A program made the position numbers and the translations under genes. The notes under the pieces were generated by a model. The model was not told where the DNA came from, made no database searches, and worked only from the letters and a program-made list of their open reading frames with translations. From contig OV121095.1 in NCBI GenBank assembly GCA_921293015.1, positions 35,871,484 to 35,935,483 of the forward strand: 64,000 nt of DNA, read 5' to 3'. The DNA is from Phorcus lineatus. Taxonomy: Eukaryota > Mollusca > Gastropoda > Trochida > Trochidae. This document shows, in pieces, positions 13,254 through 24,678 of the stretch (its first letter is position 1; each line of letters starts with the position of its first letter).

Positions 13254-14560
13254 TGAACTTTAGTAACGGTGACAAATATCTGAAGATCCTTGACCTGATG
13301 TCTGGCTTGTTATTTGTTACCGATTAAACCTTAGTAACGGTGACAAATATCTGAAGATCCTTGACCTGATGTCTGGCTTGTTATTTGTTACCGATTGAAC
13401 CTTAGTAACAGTGACAAATATCTGAAGATCCTTGACCTGATGTCTGGCTTGTTATTTTTTACCGATTAAACCTTAGTAACGGTGACAAATATCTGAAGAT
13501 CCTTGACCTGATGTCTGGCTTGTTATTTGTTACCGATTGAACCTTAGTAACGGTGACAAATATCTGAAGATCCTTGACCTGATATCTGGCTTGTTATTTG
13601 TTAACAATTGAACCTTAGTAACGGTGACAAATATCTGAAGATCCTTGACCTGATGTCTGGCTTGTTATTTGTTACTGATTGGACTTAAGTAACGGTGACA
13701 AAATATTTGAAGATTCTTGACCTGTTGTCTGGCTTGTTAATTGTTACTGAACCTTAGTAATGGTGACAAATATCTGAAGATCCTTGACCTGATGTCTGGC
13801 TTGTTATTTGTTACCGATTGAACCTTAGTAACGGTGACAAATATCTGAAGATCCTTGACCTGATATCTGGCTTGTTATTTGTTAACAATTGAACCTTAGT
13901 AACGGTGACAAATATCTGAAGATCCTTGACCTGATGTCTGGCTTGTTATTTGTTACTGATTGAACCTTAGTAACGGTGACAAATATCTGAAGATCCTTGA
14001 CCTGATGTCTGGCTTGTTATTTGTTACCGATTGAACCTTAGTAACGGTGACAAATATCTGAAGATCCTTGACCTGATGTCTGGCTTGTTATTTGTTACTG
14101 ATTGAACCTTAGTAACGGTGACAAAATATTTGAAGATTCTTGACCTGATGTCTGGCTTGTTAATTGTTACTGAACCTTAGTAATGGTGACAAATATCTGA
14201 AGATCCTTGACCTGATGTCTGGCTTGTTATTTGTTACCGATTGAACCTTAGTAACGGTGACAAATATCTGAAGATCCTTGACCTGATGTCTGGCTTGTTA
14301 TTTGTTACTGACTGAACTTTAGTAACGGTGACAAAATATCTGAAGATCTTTGACCTGATGTCTGGTTTGTTAATTGTTACTGAACTTTAGTAAGGGTGAC
14401 AAATATCTGAAGATCCTTGACCTGATGTCTGGCTTGTTATTTGTTACTGATTGAACCTTAGTAACGGTGACAAAATATCTGAAGATCTTTGACCTGATGT
14501 CTGGTTTGTTAATTGTTACTGAACTTTAGTAAGGGTGACAAATATCAGAAGTTCTTTGAG
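13254..14560. repeat. 71-bp minisatellite, about 18 copies
   Basis: Successive tagtaacggtgacaaatat segments recur every 71 bases or slightly less (13261, 13332 and on). Each unit contains cttgacctgatgtctggctt and ends ttatttgttaccgatt. Within each unit cggtgacaaatat and ttatttgttaccg are near reverse complements, so each copy can fold into a stem of about 13 bp. Variants (tgttaacaattg, tgacaaaatatttg) recur in blocks, indicating higher-order duplication. Confidence 0.95.
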
Positions 14561-15025
14561 GCAAAATCTGGTTTCTTAATTGTGACTGAACATTAAAAAC
14601 TGTGACAAATCGGAATACATTGAGGTGAAATCTGGTTTTATAATTGTAACTGAATTTTAGCAACTGTGACAAATATCAGGAGATCTTTGAGGTGAAATCT
14701 GGTTTTATAATTGCAAAGCAAAATTAGCAAAGATGACAAATATCTGAAGAGATAAAATCTGGTTTGTTAATTGTAACTGAACATTAGAAATTGTGACAAA
14801 TCGGAGATCTTTGAGGTGATGTATGGTTTGTTAATCATGATTGAACTTCAGTAGGGTGGAAAATGTAAGGGGATGTCTGGAATGTTTGAGTTCTTGCCTG
14901 GATTATTAGAGATATCGTCTGGATAATATAATGTTATTGTCTGGATCATATAGAGTTATTGGTTGGATTTCATAGAGTTATTGTTTGGATTATATAGAGT
15001 TATTGTCTGGATTGTTAAAGGTTAT
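14561..15025. repeat. Diverged end of the 71-bp array, then a ~26-bp array
   Basis: Up to about 14875 the 71-bp unit continues in decayed form (gtgacaaat, atctggtttgttaattgt). From about 14890 to 15025 a shorter unit takes over, built on gttattgtctggat plus atatagag, in five or six copies. Confidence 0.8.
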
Positions 15026-15059
15026 AGAATCTTGTCTCTGAAACACAAGTCATTCAAAG

Positions 15060-15515
15060 TAAAATATGTCAAGGATATATACATATATATCTCAAATGTT
15101 TATACCTAATATCTCTCAACAAAAAGTATCAAATGTCTCAAAGACAAGCTAAATGTCTCTCAAATATAGAAACCCAGGTCTCTCAAAGCTATATACCACA
15201 TGTCTCTCTAAAATTTATACAAGTATCATAAAGATATAAACCAAAATGCTCTAAAAGGTATATAACCACATGTTTCTCAAAGATATATATACCACTAGTT
15301 TCATAAAGATATATAGCACATGTCTCTAAAAGGTATATACCACATGTCTCTCACAGATATATACTACATGTCTCTCAAAGACATATACCACGTCTCTCAC
15401 AGATATATACCACATGTCTCTCACAGATATATACCACATGTCTCTCGCAGATATATACCACATGTCTCTCACAGATATATACCACATGTCTCTCAAAGGT
15501 CTTTTCCAAATATCT
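15060..15515. repeat. 24-bp minisatellite
   Basis: Units built on atataccacatgtctctc plus acag or aaag, close to identical in 15340-15500 and diverged toward 15060. Twenty-four is a multiple of three, so frames are open on both strands (for example 15320-15532 plus, 15326-15520 minus); these are artefacts. Confidence 0.93.
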
Positions 15516-17189
15516 CTCAAGGATTGTTATAAGCATCTAAATGCCCCCGAAGAAACCTGCTAAGTAAGTGTCTGTAGCGGAAATGCATTGTCGCTTTGCA
15601 TCAAGACATGTTTTCAAAACCAGATGAGGCAAATGGAATGTCTGTTGACAGTTTCAGTGTACTTCCAATACACAAAGAAAAGCTTCTCGCCTGTGAGTAA
15701 CTCCTTGGAGTTTTGCCAAGCCAGGACTCTCAAAAAGGTTCAAGTAATTTTTAAAAAGGTCTCCAAGTTTTCTCCTTTAAGCAAGATTCTCAATTTCATC
15801 AATCTGAGGTTCAATCACACTCTGCTATAAAGTTACCTTTTTAAAAGATTTCGAATCTCACGATCTTGATTTGAATTTTTACCAATTTGAACCTAGCTCC
15901 AATCAGCTGTAATTTTATGTATATCAGGAAGACCACTGATCGAATTTCTCTGGCAAGTTGTTAAGAAGAATTATTGAATAAGCTGAATAAAAATTATCCT
16001 CAATTTTTACATGAATGTTCATCAATCCCCCTACCAGAAAGACAATAAAATGCAAAAGGTCCATTTGGCACAGTAATCTATTCTAAAATAGACATACAAT
16101 GGTCACACAGGTCAAGTTTTAGTAAACAACAAGATGGTAGAAGGCTGGACTGCCATTCACGTTAACATGTGAGGCAATTGAGTTAAAATCATAAATTTAT
16201 CAACAATAACAGCACATACTGTTTGATTTAAGTGACAAAAACATAAATAGGGATCATGACTTTGAAAAGTCCATTGTGAAGACAGTTTCTCACTTTGAAA
16301 TCATATTGATAAAGAATAATGTTGTAACCCTCAGCCTACTTCAAACTATTAAAAATTGAAAAAAATATTCTCATAAGACTGTTGATTTTGTTGCAAATAA
16401 CAATTTCAAAAAGGGATACTAATTTAGTTTTTGACCTGAAAGAAATGTTAGAGAAGATTTTTAAAAAGTCTGGACAGTTGGGCGATTTCCCATTTTCAAC
16501 TTAATGCAACATTTTTGTTAATCAGCAGATTCCTCTCAATTTTATTTCAGATTTGACTTTGCAAACAATTTTTCTTTAATTCTGCAAGCAATTAGCGAAC
16601 AGATGAACACACAGAGACAGTGACAGGTCTAAAGACTGATCGTTGACAGAGATCAATTCGTTGTTGACTTTACTGGAAGATAAACAGAACATGTTCAAGT
16701 TAACAAAACTTTAATCGATGTTGATTTCAGCTGCTGTTTAACCATTTATCACATTTGACTTTTATCAACTCCCTTTCACTGCCTATAAAACTTGCTTCTT
16801 CACAATTCTTGAACTGAAAGAAATTTTTAAAACTAACTTTTAAAGCTGAATACAGATTGATGATTAAATACATGAAAACGTGAACTGAAATGAAATTCAA
16901 GTATGTTCAAATAATATTAATAGATTTGAATCATTCACTTTAAACTTTAAACTCTCTTTGAAGAATCCTTAAAGGCTGGACATAATAACATTTAATTTTT
17001 TTGCATTACAGTATAAAAAAAGAAAATCATTTGAATCTGTATACTTTTGTGATGACTCTTAAAAAATCTAAATTTTAAGACCTTGATCAAACAATTTAAA
17101 CCAACATTAATCATAAAAACTGGTTGCTTAATTCATATTCCTTTTAGATCTTTTTCATATATTTGATGAATGTCATGGAGAAAAAACAA
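15516..17189. other. AT-rich non-coding
   Basis: An 80-codon plus frame at 15588-15830 has no recognisable domain. No other feature seen. Confidence 0.4.
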
Positions 17190-17674
17190 AGTCGAGTTAA
17201 CTTAGTTCTTTTATCCTAAAACAAATGAAAATGAAAAGTCCTCGGATGTTACCCCAGGGTTTCTTATTCCATTTGTGTGTTTCCGTAGCTGCTACCCCCC
17301 TCCCCCGAAACCTTAATTCTCCCCAAAACCCTCTCCCCCACTCCTTTGCTCTTTCATGCTACATGAACACATAAAAAAACGGGGGGGAAATCAATTACAA
17401 CTTGCAGTGTTATAAAAGAGTCGAGTCAACTTATTTCTTTTATCCTAAAACAAATGAAAATGAAAAGTCCTCGGCTATTACCCCAGGGTTTCTTATTCCA
17501 TTTGTGTGTTTCCGTAGCTGCTACACCCCCCCCCGCCTCCTCCCCCCCCTCCAAAAAAACCCTCTCCCCCACTCCTTTGCTCTTTCATGCCACTTAACAT
17601 GAACATGAACATGAACATGAACACATAAAAAATCAGGGAAAAAATCAATTACAACTTGTAGTGTTATAAAAGAA
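17190..17674. repeat. 229-bp tandem duplication with C-rich runs
   Basis: gtcgagttaactta at 17191 recurs as gtcgagtcaactta at 17420, and the units match through tattccatttgtgtgtttcc to ttacaacttg. Each copy holds a C-rich tract (17290-17305 and 17525-17552), which is a run of G on the minus strand, the strand on which the recognised gene is transcribed. Confidence 0.92.
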
Positions 17675-17689
17675 TGGACAGAACCTATC

Positions 17690-17810
17690 AGGTCAAGGTC
17701 AGGGTCAATACAATCAATTACCCATTTTCTCGGCTAAAGCGGCGATTACTCTAGAGAGAGATCCAGCTGGTGATGCTCCATCCCACGCACATGGTAACTA
17801 GATCACGTGA
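17690..17810. promoter_or_regulatory. AGGTCA direct repeats plus CACGTG E-box
   Basis: AGGTCA at 17690-17695, AGGTCA at 17696-17701 and GGGTCA at 17702-17707 are three nuclear-receptor half-sites, the first two adjacent and the third overlapping by one base. They include TCAAGGTCA, the extended half-site of monomeric receptors such as FTZ-F1 and ERR. A CACGTG E-box lies at 17804-17809. Binding is inferred only from motif match. Confidence 0.35.
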
Positions 17811-17819
17811 CCGACCCAC

Positions 17820-18664
17820 TATCGGTTAAAACTTGAAAATTCAATGAATGTGAAATGCGTTTTACTTATTTGTAAACCCATTTGGAATTTTTTTTAATTA
17901 GTTGGAGCACTGTCTTATTGGTTTATTACTCTTTGGATGATGAATTGTATCGGTAAAAATTTAAACTTGATGAGACTTAAAGTGTTTTAGACATTTTTTG
18001 TAAACTTATTTTGAAAATATTCAAAATGAAATCTTATTCTTTAGTTATTTTGGACTATTCCTGAATGAAAGTAGCGCATAAGTTTTATTGGGGTTTTATT
18101 CCAGGGGTTATTTATGATGTATATGTTTTACCCTGGATTATTGACCAAAGAATGAACAGTTAAATTCAATGACAAATTGTTATATTTTGAACTGTGATAC
18201 ATTTTACTTAAAAAGCTGGTCAAAAGTTTTACATACATGCATGAAGAGGACAGTTTAATAGTATATTTACTCTTTGAACTTTGGTCTTTATACATAAAAG
18301 ACGGAAATGACAAATTCAAGAAAAACATTCTTTCTTTTTAATAGGAACATTCTGTGGACTAGAGATAAATTTCCACCATTTGGCGAAACATTAGATCTTT
18401 CACTATACTGAAAAATGAAAATAACTTTGGTATCCAATAATCCCTGTTTACACCCAAAATCTATCAAGATTTACATACACAATAAACCTTAACCATCTAA
18501 AGTGGATTCTAATATGCCATGATCGATGCAGAACAACATCATTCACTGACATTCCTCCCTATATATCATATAAGTAATTTGTCTGATGCAAAAGTTGCAA
18601 TCTCTTCGGCATCATGATAAATCGATAGTGGGTGGAGCAACAGAAACCAGAAGTGGAAGCAGAC
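17820..18664. other. AT-rich non-coding
   Basis: Nothing recognised. Confidence 0.45.
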
Positions 18665-18786
18665 CTGGGCCTGCTTTTACAAAGCAACCTTAACTAAGGT
18701 TAACCTTAACTCCCATGCTTTAACATTGCACTAAGGTTACCTGAAGGACTTATGATCACCTTAGAGGTTTGTGAAAGGAGGCCCAG
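18665..18786. mobile_element. 122-bp MITE, family M, copy 1
   Basis: Ends are inverted repeats: ctgggcctgcttttacaaag at the left, and ctgggcctcctttcacaaac as the reverse complement of the right end. The interior has no coding. A second copy is at 24548-24678. Confidence 0.8.
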
Positions 18787-18849
18787 AACACTTTAAACAT
18801 GTGATGCCTTATGATTTTAGAAGTGCCCAGTCTCTGGCCATCCAGAGAA

Positions 18850-19270
18850 AGAATGAAAACAGTTATGTGGATATACAACTTCTTTATTCTGAAATACTGT
18901 TTATTACCTACGAGGGCAATAATATCGGGGTACATATTTTTGATGCGATGTCCTAGGGCAAAATATCAATTTTTCATTGTGACATCACGTCTAAAACAAT
19001 GCTTTGACATCATAGTTTGCCTATGACGATGTGTTCCAAATGCAACAAAGCCTTTGCTTTGATGTAGATTTTGGTTAGTTTCTTTGATTTCTCGACTTAA
19101 TAAACAATATCATATTCGTGTCCATGACATGTTATGTTTACAACACTCGTGCCTTGATATCAATATATCCCCCGCTCTTGCTTTGGAAATACTAATATTA
19201 AGCCCTCATGTCGTCAACATAGTATGTCATGGACACTCATATAATATCCTCTATTTATTGCTCATATGGT
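18850..19270. repeat. Fold-back dispersed repeat, copy a
   Basis: Contains gatgcgatgtcctagggc, tgtgacatcacgtc, acaatgctttgacatca and two opposed arms: 19098-19160 (tcgtgtccatgacatgttat) and 19193-19247 (atagtatgtcatggacactc). Copy b is at 11975-12299, with partial copies at 1977-2031 and 36340-36430. Short open frames inside are not genes. The left part also carries atacaacttctttattctga, the arm motif of the element at 20658-20801, so elements may be nested. Confidence 0.75.
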
Positions 19271-19516
19271 AAATCATAAGATGTGACATATTTTCAATAT
19301 GAGCCCATGTGCACATAAGTTGTTAAAATTATTAAAACCCTCGCTCTGGCTCAGGCAGTACAATAATTGACACTCGTTTCATAAAAGTCATATGCCACAC
19401 TTCTTCATGTATTAATCTCGACTTATGAGCCGTGTACAGGATGTGGTTGAAAAAGGAAGCTAAGATTTCATGGTTGTCAACTGCTCTTACATGAAAGTGA
19501 GAAAATTTTCGCCCCC

Positions 19517-19520
19517 AGTT

Positions 19521-19557
<37 letters not shown>
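19517..19557. repeat. (TA)n microsatellite
   Basis: About 20 uninterrupted TA dinucleotides. Confidence 0.97.
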
Positions 19558-19560
<3 letters not shown>

Positions 19561-20657
19561 ATTGTTTATGATGAAGTATAGACAATGCATTGACATTGAT
19601 ACTGTCAAGCAAATTCTAGAATGCTAATCAAAGAAAACATCTCAGATCAATCTGATTATAAACATATCATTATTCCTGACAATTAACACTGAATGCTTTT
19701 CTTTGAATAGGATGTGTAATCAGATGTTTGCAAAACTTGGATATCTGTTAGAAAAATTTATCCTTATTTCACGATCATATCACATACTTATTGCCTCAAG
19801 TCATTTTATACCAGTCATCTTAGATTGAGGGGGTGTAGATTTTATCTTCCTTGTTTAAATTGAAGGTCTAAAATGAAAATCAAATTTCAAATGTCAGACT
19901 GATAAATCTTGCAAATTGATATACTGAGCGAGTTATTATTTAGCACCGGTGCATCGCTTTAGCAATATTTCTGCCTGTAGCGGTGTATGAAAATTGTAAT
20001 CCTTAATATAATACTGTAATTTACTTTTTAAAATGATCACTAAATCTTCTAGATTCGCTACCAATGATTCAAGAATTACCAAGATAGCTAGAGTGAGAAA
20101 CTTTCAGAGGCCTTTAAATCCCACTCAATGATTCAAGAATTTTATGAATTATTCTGAGAGCATTTCAATGGCTAGACTTAAGTGCCTATTAGAGAGCCAA
20201 TCAGGGAGCGGCTAGCTCTTCGAGTGATACTTGTCACACTTGAACCGACCATTCACATCACATCAGTGGCAATGAGTCACAATCAGGACGATGACGAGGG
20301 ATTTAGGAGATTTAAAAGCCTATTCATAATGTAATTGGATTTGGTCGAATAGCCTTGAAAGACTTTCTTGAATACATATGATCTAATCTTATCCGGTCCG
20401 TAATCGTGACATGGTTATCACTGGAGCAGACACTTTCCAAAATGCCTTTTCCCAGGCAAATTATGAAACTTTTGTTCACTTTGTTGAATAAACATACACG
20501 AATGGAAATCTTCTACAGCTAAAATGTGACAAGTTAATCTCTCACGTATATTTCATCTAGTAGACAGCTGCCAAAGCACAGAATCAAATATATCTTGATT
20601 GTGCTGGATAGAAAAAGTGTCCATATACCATGGTTGAACATGACAGGAGTCATATCT
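19558..20657. other. Non-coding; 20040-20300 compositionally distinct
   Basis: No exon found. The part around 20040-20300 is unique, less AT-rich, and contains gattcaagaattaccaag and gagccaatcagggagcgg; it could be a conserved regulatory block but I have no motif evidence beyond a CCAAT core. A short match to the 58605-59010 repeat (gagttattatttagcacc) occurs near 19930. Confidence 0.35.
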
Positions 20658-20801
20658 AAGGAAGACAAGATTTCATGGATAAATACTTTTTTTGTGTGAA
20701 ATTTACGACGTTTTGAAGTATATGCTTACACTTTCATCAGGTGAGATGAAAGTGTGAATTTCACAATAAAAAAGTTGTTACCAGAAAACCTTGTCTTCCT
20801 T
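20658..20801. mobile_element. 144-bp inverted-repeat MITE, family N
   Basis: Left arm from 20658 (aaggaagacaagatttcatg) and right arm ending 20801, whose reverse complement reads aaggaagacaaggttttctg, pair over about 45 bp. The centre has cactttcatcaggtgagatg. A half copy is at 41094-41188 and short arm matches near 424 and 18870. Confidence 0.85.
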
Positions 20802-20964
20802 ATGTATATCACTTTTAGAAGCCCTTTCTTGCATTTAGAATAGATTAAACATAAACTTTGAGGTAAAAAAACAAATGATAAATGGGTACATGGAAACGAT
20901 ACGCTAATCTAGTTGATATATCTGCATAAGATCTGTTCTAAAACATGACTATCTCTGATAAAAC

Positions 20965-21615
20965 AATGCTGTCTGACAGCCAAGTTGTCCTTGACAATAT
21001 TCCTCCTAGCATCAAGGAAAGAAAAAAGAAATAATTGACATTTCCGCTTACATTATCTGTCAAATGTTATCAGCTTAAACTTCACCACATCATCTGACAG
21101 TGTAGTTGACCTTGACCTTTATCCTCAGAGCCTCAAGGACAACGACAAGAGATAATTGATGTTTCTGCTTACATTATCTGAAAAACTTCATCAGTTTCAT
21201 CATTAGACATTGTTGGTGCTTGCATGTATATACGTCCAATTGAACTAAATTCAATCAAAATACAGAACTGACTAGAGAATAATTCTACCAGTACATACAT
21301 ACAGTACTGATCTAACCTTCTCCATGATCAAACCATGGCCATTTTGATTTTTATATCTTTCTAAAGCATTATATCTTTTAAAACAGAACGTCATCTGACA
21401 GCGTAGTTGTCCTTGACGATAATCCTCCAAGATTCAAGGACAAAGACAAAGAAAAGATTGATGTTTCTGCTTACATTATCTGTCAAATGTTATCAGCTTA
21501 AACTTCACCACATCATCTGACAGTTTAGTTGTCCTTGATGACAATCCTCAAAGCTTCAAGGACAAAGACAAAAGGAATAATTGACGCTTCCGCTTACATT
21601 CACTGCCAAACGTTT
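20965..21615. repeat. Compound tandem repeat around a ~124-bp unit
   Basis: ctgacag followed by an agttgtccttgac-like segment occurs at about 20974, 21098, 21394 and 21517. Each is followed by tcaaggac and by gcttacattatctg. The pattern is two pairs of ~124-bp units about 420 bp apart, so the pair itself was duplicated. Confidence 0.85.
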
Positions 21616-21786
21616 TCAGCATAATATTCATCAGATTCACGATCAAACATTCAGTGCTCTCTTCCATCAACAATGATTAGAGATACGTCCTGTGTTCTTC
21701 CAGTAATCAAAGACCAATAATTCAAAGAGTTTGAAAGCCCTTTGTTGTCTCGTGTCATGGCACCTCACTGGATCTCCTTCCTTCAC

Positions 21787-22696
21787 AGTTTCTATAGATC
21801 CCTTGTCAGACTAACCTATATCTGCTAGCTACAAGGCAATCGAACAAACAGAGTTAAATCCACTTGACATGGTTAAAGCCTTCTCTATCAGATCAGCTCA
21901 TCAGTCAAACTGTGACCACGTTAGATAAGAGTACAACTTTTAAAGGGAATCTTGATTTGTAGTTTCGGAGAGTTTCTATAGATCACTTGTCAGACTCACC
22001 AATATCTGCTAGCTACAAGACAATCGAACAAACAGAGTTAAATCCACTTGACATGGTTAAAGCCTTCTCTATCAGATCAGCTCATTAGTCAAACTGTGAC
22101 CACGTTAGATAAGAGTACAACATTTAAAGGGAATCTTGATTTGTAGTTTCGGAGAGTTTCTATAGATCACTTGTCAGACTCACCAATATCTGCTACAAGG
22201 CAATCGAACAAACAGGGTTACATCCACTTGACATGGTTAAAGCCTTCTCTATCAGATCAGCTCATCAGTCAAACTGTGACCACGTTAGATAAGAGTACAA
22301 CTTTTAAAGGGAATCTTGATTTGTAGTTTCGGAGAGTTTCTATAGATCACTTGTCAGACTAACCTATATCTGCTACAAGGCAATCAAACAAACAGGGTTA
22401 CATCCACTTGACATGGTTAAAGCCTTTGGTATCAGATCAGCTCATCAGTCAAACTGTGACCATGTTAGATAAGAGTACAACTTTTAAAGGGAATCTTGAT
22501 TTGTAGTTTCGAGAGAGTTTCTATAGATCACTTGTCAGACTCACCTTTATCTGCTACAAGGCAATCGAACAAACAGGGTTACATCCACTTGACATGGTTA
22601 AAGCCTTCTCTATCAGATCAGCTCATCAGTCAAACTGTGACCACGTTAGATAAGAGTACAACTTTTAAAGGGAATTTTGATTCATAGTTTCGAGAA
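21787..22696. repeat. 184-bp tandem array, five copies
   Basis: agtttctatagatc starts at 21787, 21971, 22155, 22335 and 22516. Units share ggcaatcgaacaaacag, ccacttgacatggttaaagc, tcaaactgtgaccacgttag and aaagggaatcttgatt. Later copies lack four bases (tagc), so the last three are a sub-lineage. Copies are very similar, suggesting recent expansion. Confidence 0.96.
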
Positions 22697-22903
22697 AGTT
22701 CAAAAGGTTCATATTTTGTGAAAACTGATTTCCCTTGCTTCTTAGGAATCTTGACAGGGTAATCTACTTTCTTTAGAAGATTATTAAACAAAGAAGATTG
22801 TTATAATTTCGCTCGTACAAGATGGAACCTTCATGTATTTATTGAACTCATCAGTCAAAACAGGACCAGGTAATATAGGTGTATTACTTATCTTCAAAGA
22901 GAA

Positions 22904-23141
22904 CACTTGATTTAAGGTTCATCAAAATCTCATAAATATACAGTTAACATGTAAAAGTGACTATGGAATTGATTTAAAATATGTTCAACAGGTTACTCAT
23001 CTTTAAGAGGAAATTTTGAACACACTTGATTTATTGTTCATCAAAATCTGATCAATATGCAGTCAACATGTAAAAGAGCCTCTGAAAATGATTTTATATA
23101 AGTTCAACAGGTTACCAAAAATACTTGGACAAGACTAACCT
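22904..23141. repeat. 119-bp diverged duplication
   Basis: cacttgattta at 22904 and 23023, each followed by gttcatcaaaatct, a caacatgtaaaag-like segment and gttcaacaggttac. Confidence 0.75.
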
Positions 23142-23789
23142 GAAGGACTGGAAGACAATGAATAAAACATTATTACAACCAGGTTTAGCTGTTTAACTCA
23201 GCAGCCACATAACTACACAAGATATTTTAAAGTACATGCAGGAGAATTTTGGTTTAGGTTTGTTAAGGAAATGTGAACAAGCTTTTTCATCTTTGGAGTT
23301 CTTGCCCTGCATGTTCTTCTACAAAATTGCAATGTGCCACAATGGAGGTTAAAGCAACAAATGCCATTCAAGATCTGAGGTCAACATATAGGTAAATTAA
23401 GCTGTATCAAACATAACGGAAGTGAAGCAAAAAGTGTCGAAGACTTGTCATTATCAAGTTTATCATCAACGTCATGCAATAAGCATCATAATTAATATAA
23501 CCATAGCCATTTTTCACAAAATTAATTCATGAATGTAATTAGAAAGAAATTACAAAGACCTAAGATAAAAGTTTTTTTTAATGATCTTGTAGTAAAAAAA
23601 AAAAGTGTTGACAAAATGTCTAATGTGAAATGCATGTAAAAAATCAAATACTTCAGATATCACTTGAAATTTGTTCTTTAAATATGAAACGTTTTTCTAA
23701 ATGTTCATTTCTTGGCCTCGGTTGATTATATGTTTTTAAGAATTTGTAATAGTAAGTTCTAGAATTGCTGTAGGGGACCTAGGCTGTAT
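23142..23789. other. AT-rich non-coding
   Basis: Nothing recognised. Confidence 0.45.
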
Positions 23790-24060
23790 TAAAGACTCCT
23801 ATGAAGCAAGAAACATGCTGCCTCTCTATGGAACTCTCTATACTCCTCGAATTAAAACTTGTTCCAACTCTTCCCATCTTTAAGAACAGACTCAAGACAT
23901 ACCTTTTCCAGTGTTATACCAACTAAAATTTCTCCAGATTGTTATTACTGTATTATGTAAATATCTGATCTGCCAGCGCTTTGAGCATCGCCCATATGTG
24001 GTGGAAGTCAGCGCTATACAAATACCCTTATTATTATTATTATCATCATTATTATTATTT
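23790..24060 (+). mobile_element. 3' end of an L2/CR1-like LINE
   Basis: The frame at 23870-23926 reads LPIFKNRLKTYLFQCYTN then stop, the typical C-terminal tail of L2/CR1-type reverse transcriptase polyproteins. It is followed by a 3' UTR containing ccagcgctttgagcatcgcc and agcgctatacaaataccctt, then an ATT/ATC-rich tail, as seen at the 3' ends of many invertebrate LINEs. The upstream part with ctatggaactctctatactc would encode LWNSL in another frame, so it is frameshifted. It is 5'-truncated and inactive. Confidence 0.82.
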
Positions 24061-24243
24061 TAATGATGACTTGAAAAACCTTAAAGACGATCATTGTAAT
24101 GAACCACATGTGCAACAGGAGGATCATTGTAATAGACATTACCTAAATGGCCATCAGAATAACTTCTAGCACCAATACAGAGATTGCCAGTTCATCTTTG
24201 GTTCCTTCAAGGGACATTTTTACTGCACACATAAAGCCCATTC

Positions 24244-24435
24244 CAGCAACACCTTGTCTTTATAACTTACATTGTAATTTGAAGTTGCTCTTGGAAAGAC
24301 TTTTACGGGAAGTTTTCAGACATGGTTGTACTAAAGATCCCAGCAACACCTTGTTTATTTAACTTACATTGTAAATTTGAGGTTGCTCTTGGAAAGACTT
24401 TCGGGGAAGTTTTCAGACATGGTTGTACCAAAACC
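24244..24435. repeat. 97-bp tandem duplication
   Basis: cagcaacaccttgt at 24244 and 24341. Both units contain gttgctcttggaaagac and ttttcagacatggttgtac. Confidence 0.92.
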
Positions 24436-24547
24436 CTCGATTTCCTCCAAAATGTAGATCATCCATACTGACAGGGGTAATTCATATTATGTTTCATGGC
24501 TGTATGCATCGTTTAATTGTGTTACTTACAAAGATTCAGTGGTATAG

Positions 24548-24678
24548 CTGGGACCTCCTTTCACAAAGCCCTAACGTGAATGTAAGTAACTTATAGGTAA
24601 AAGTTAATTTTGTGCAATGGTAAAGAATGGGAGAGAAGATTAGCTTGAGTAATGGTTGCTTTGTGAAAGGAAGCTCAG
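24548..24678. mobile_element. 131-bp MITE, family M, copy 2
   Basis: Left end ctgggacctcctttcacaaa; the reverse complement of the right end reads ctgagcttcctttcacaaag. Same family as 18665-18786. Confidence 0.8.

Noticed and set aside
13254-14560. CRISPR-like regularity
   Set aside because: Units are contiguous without unique spacers and the genome is animal; it is a minisatellite.
15320-15532. Open frames of about 65-70 codons on both strands
   Set aside because: Both come from the 24-bp array, again a multiple of three.
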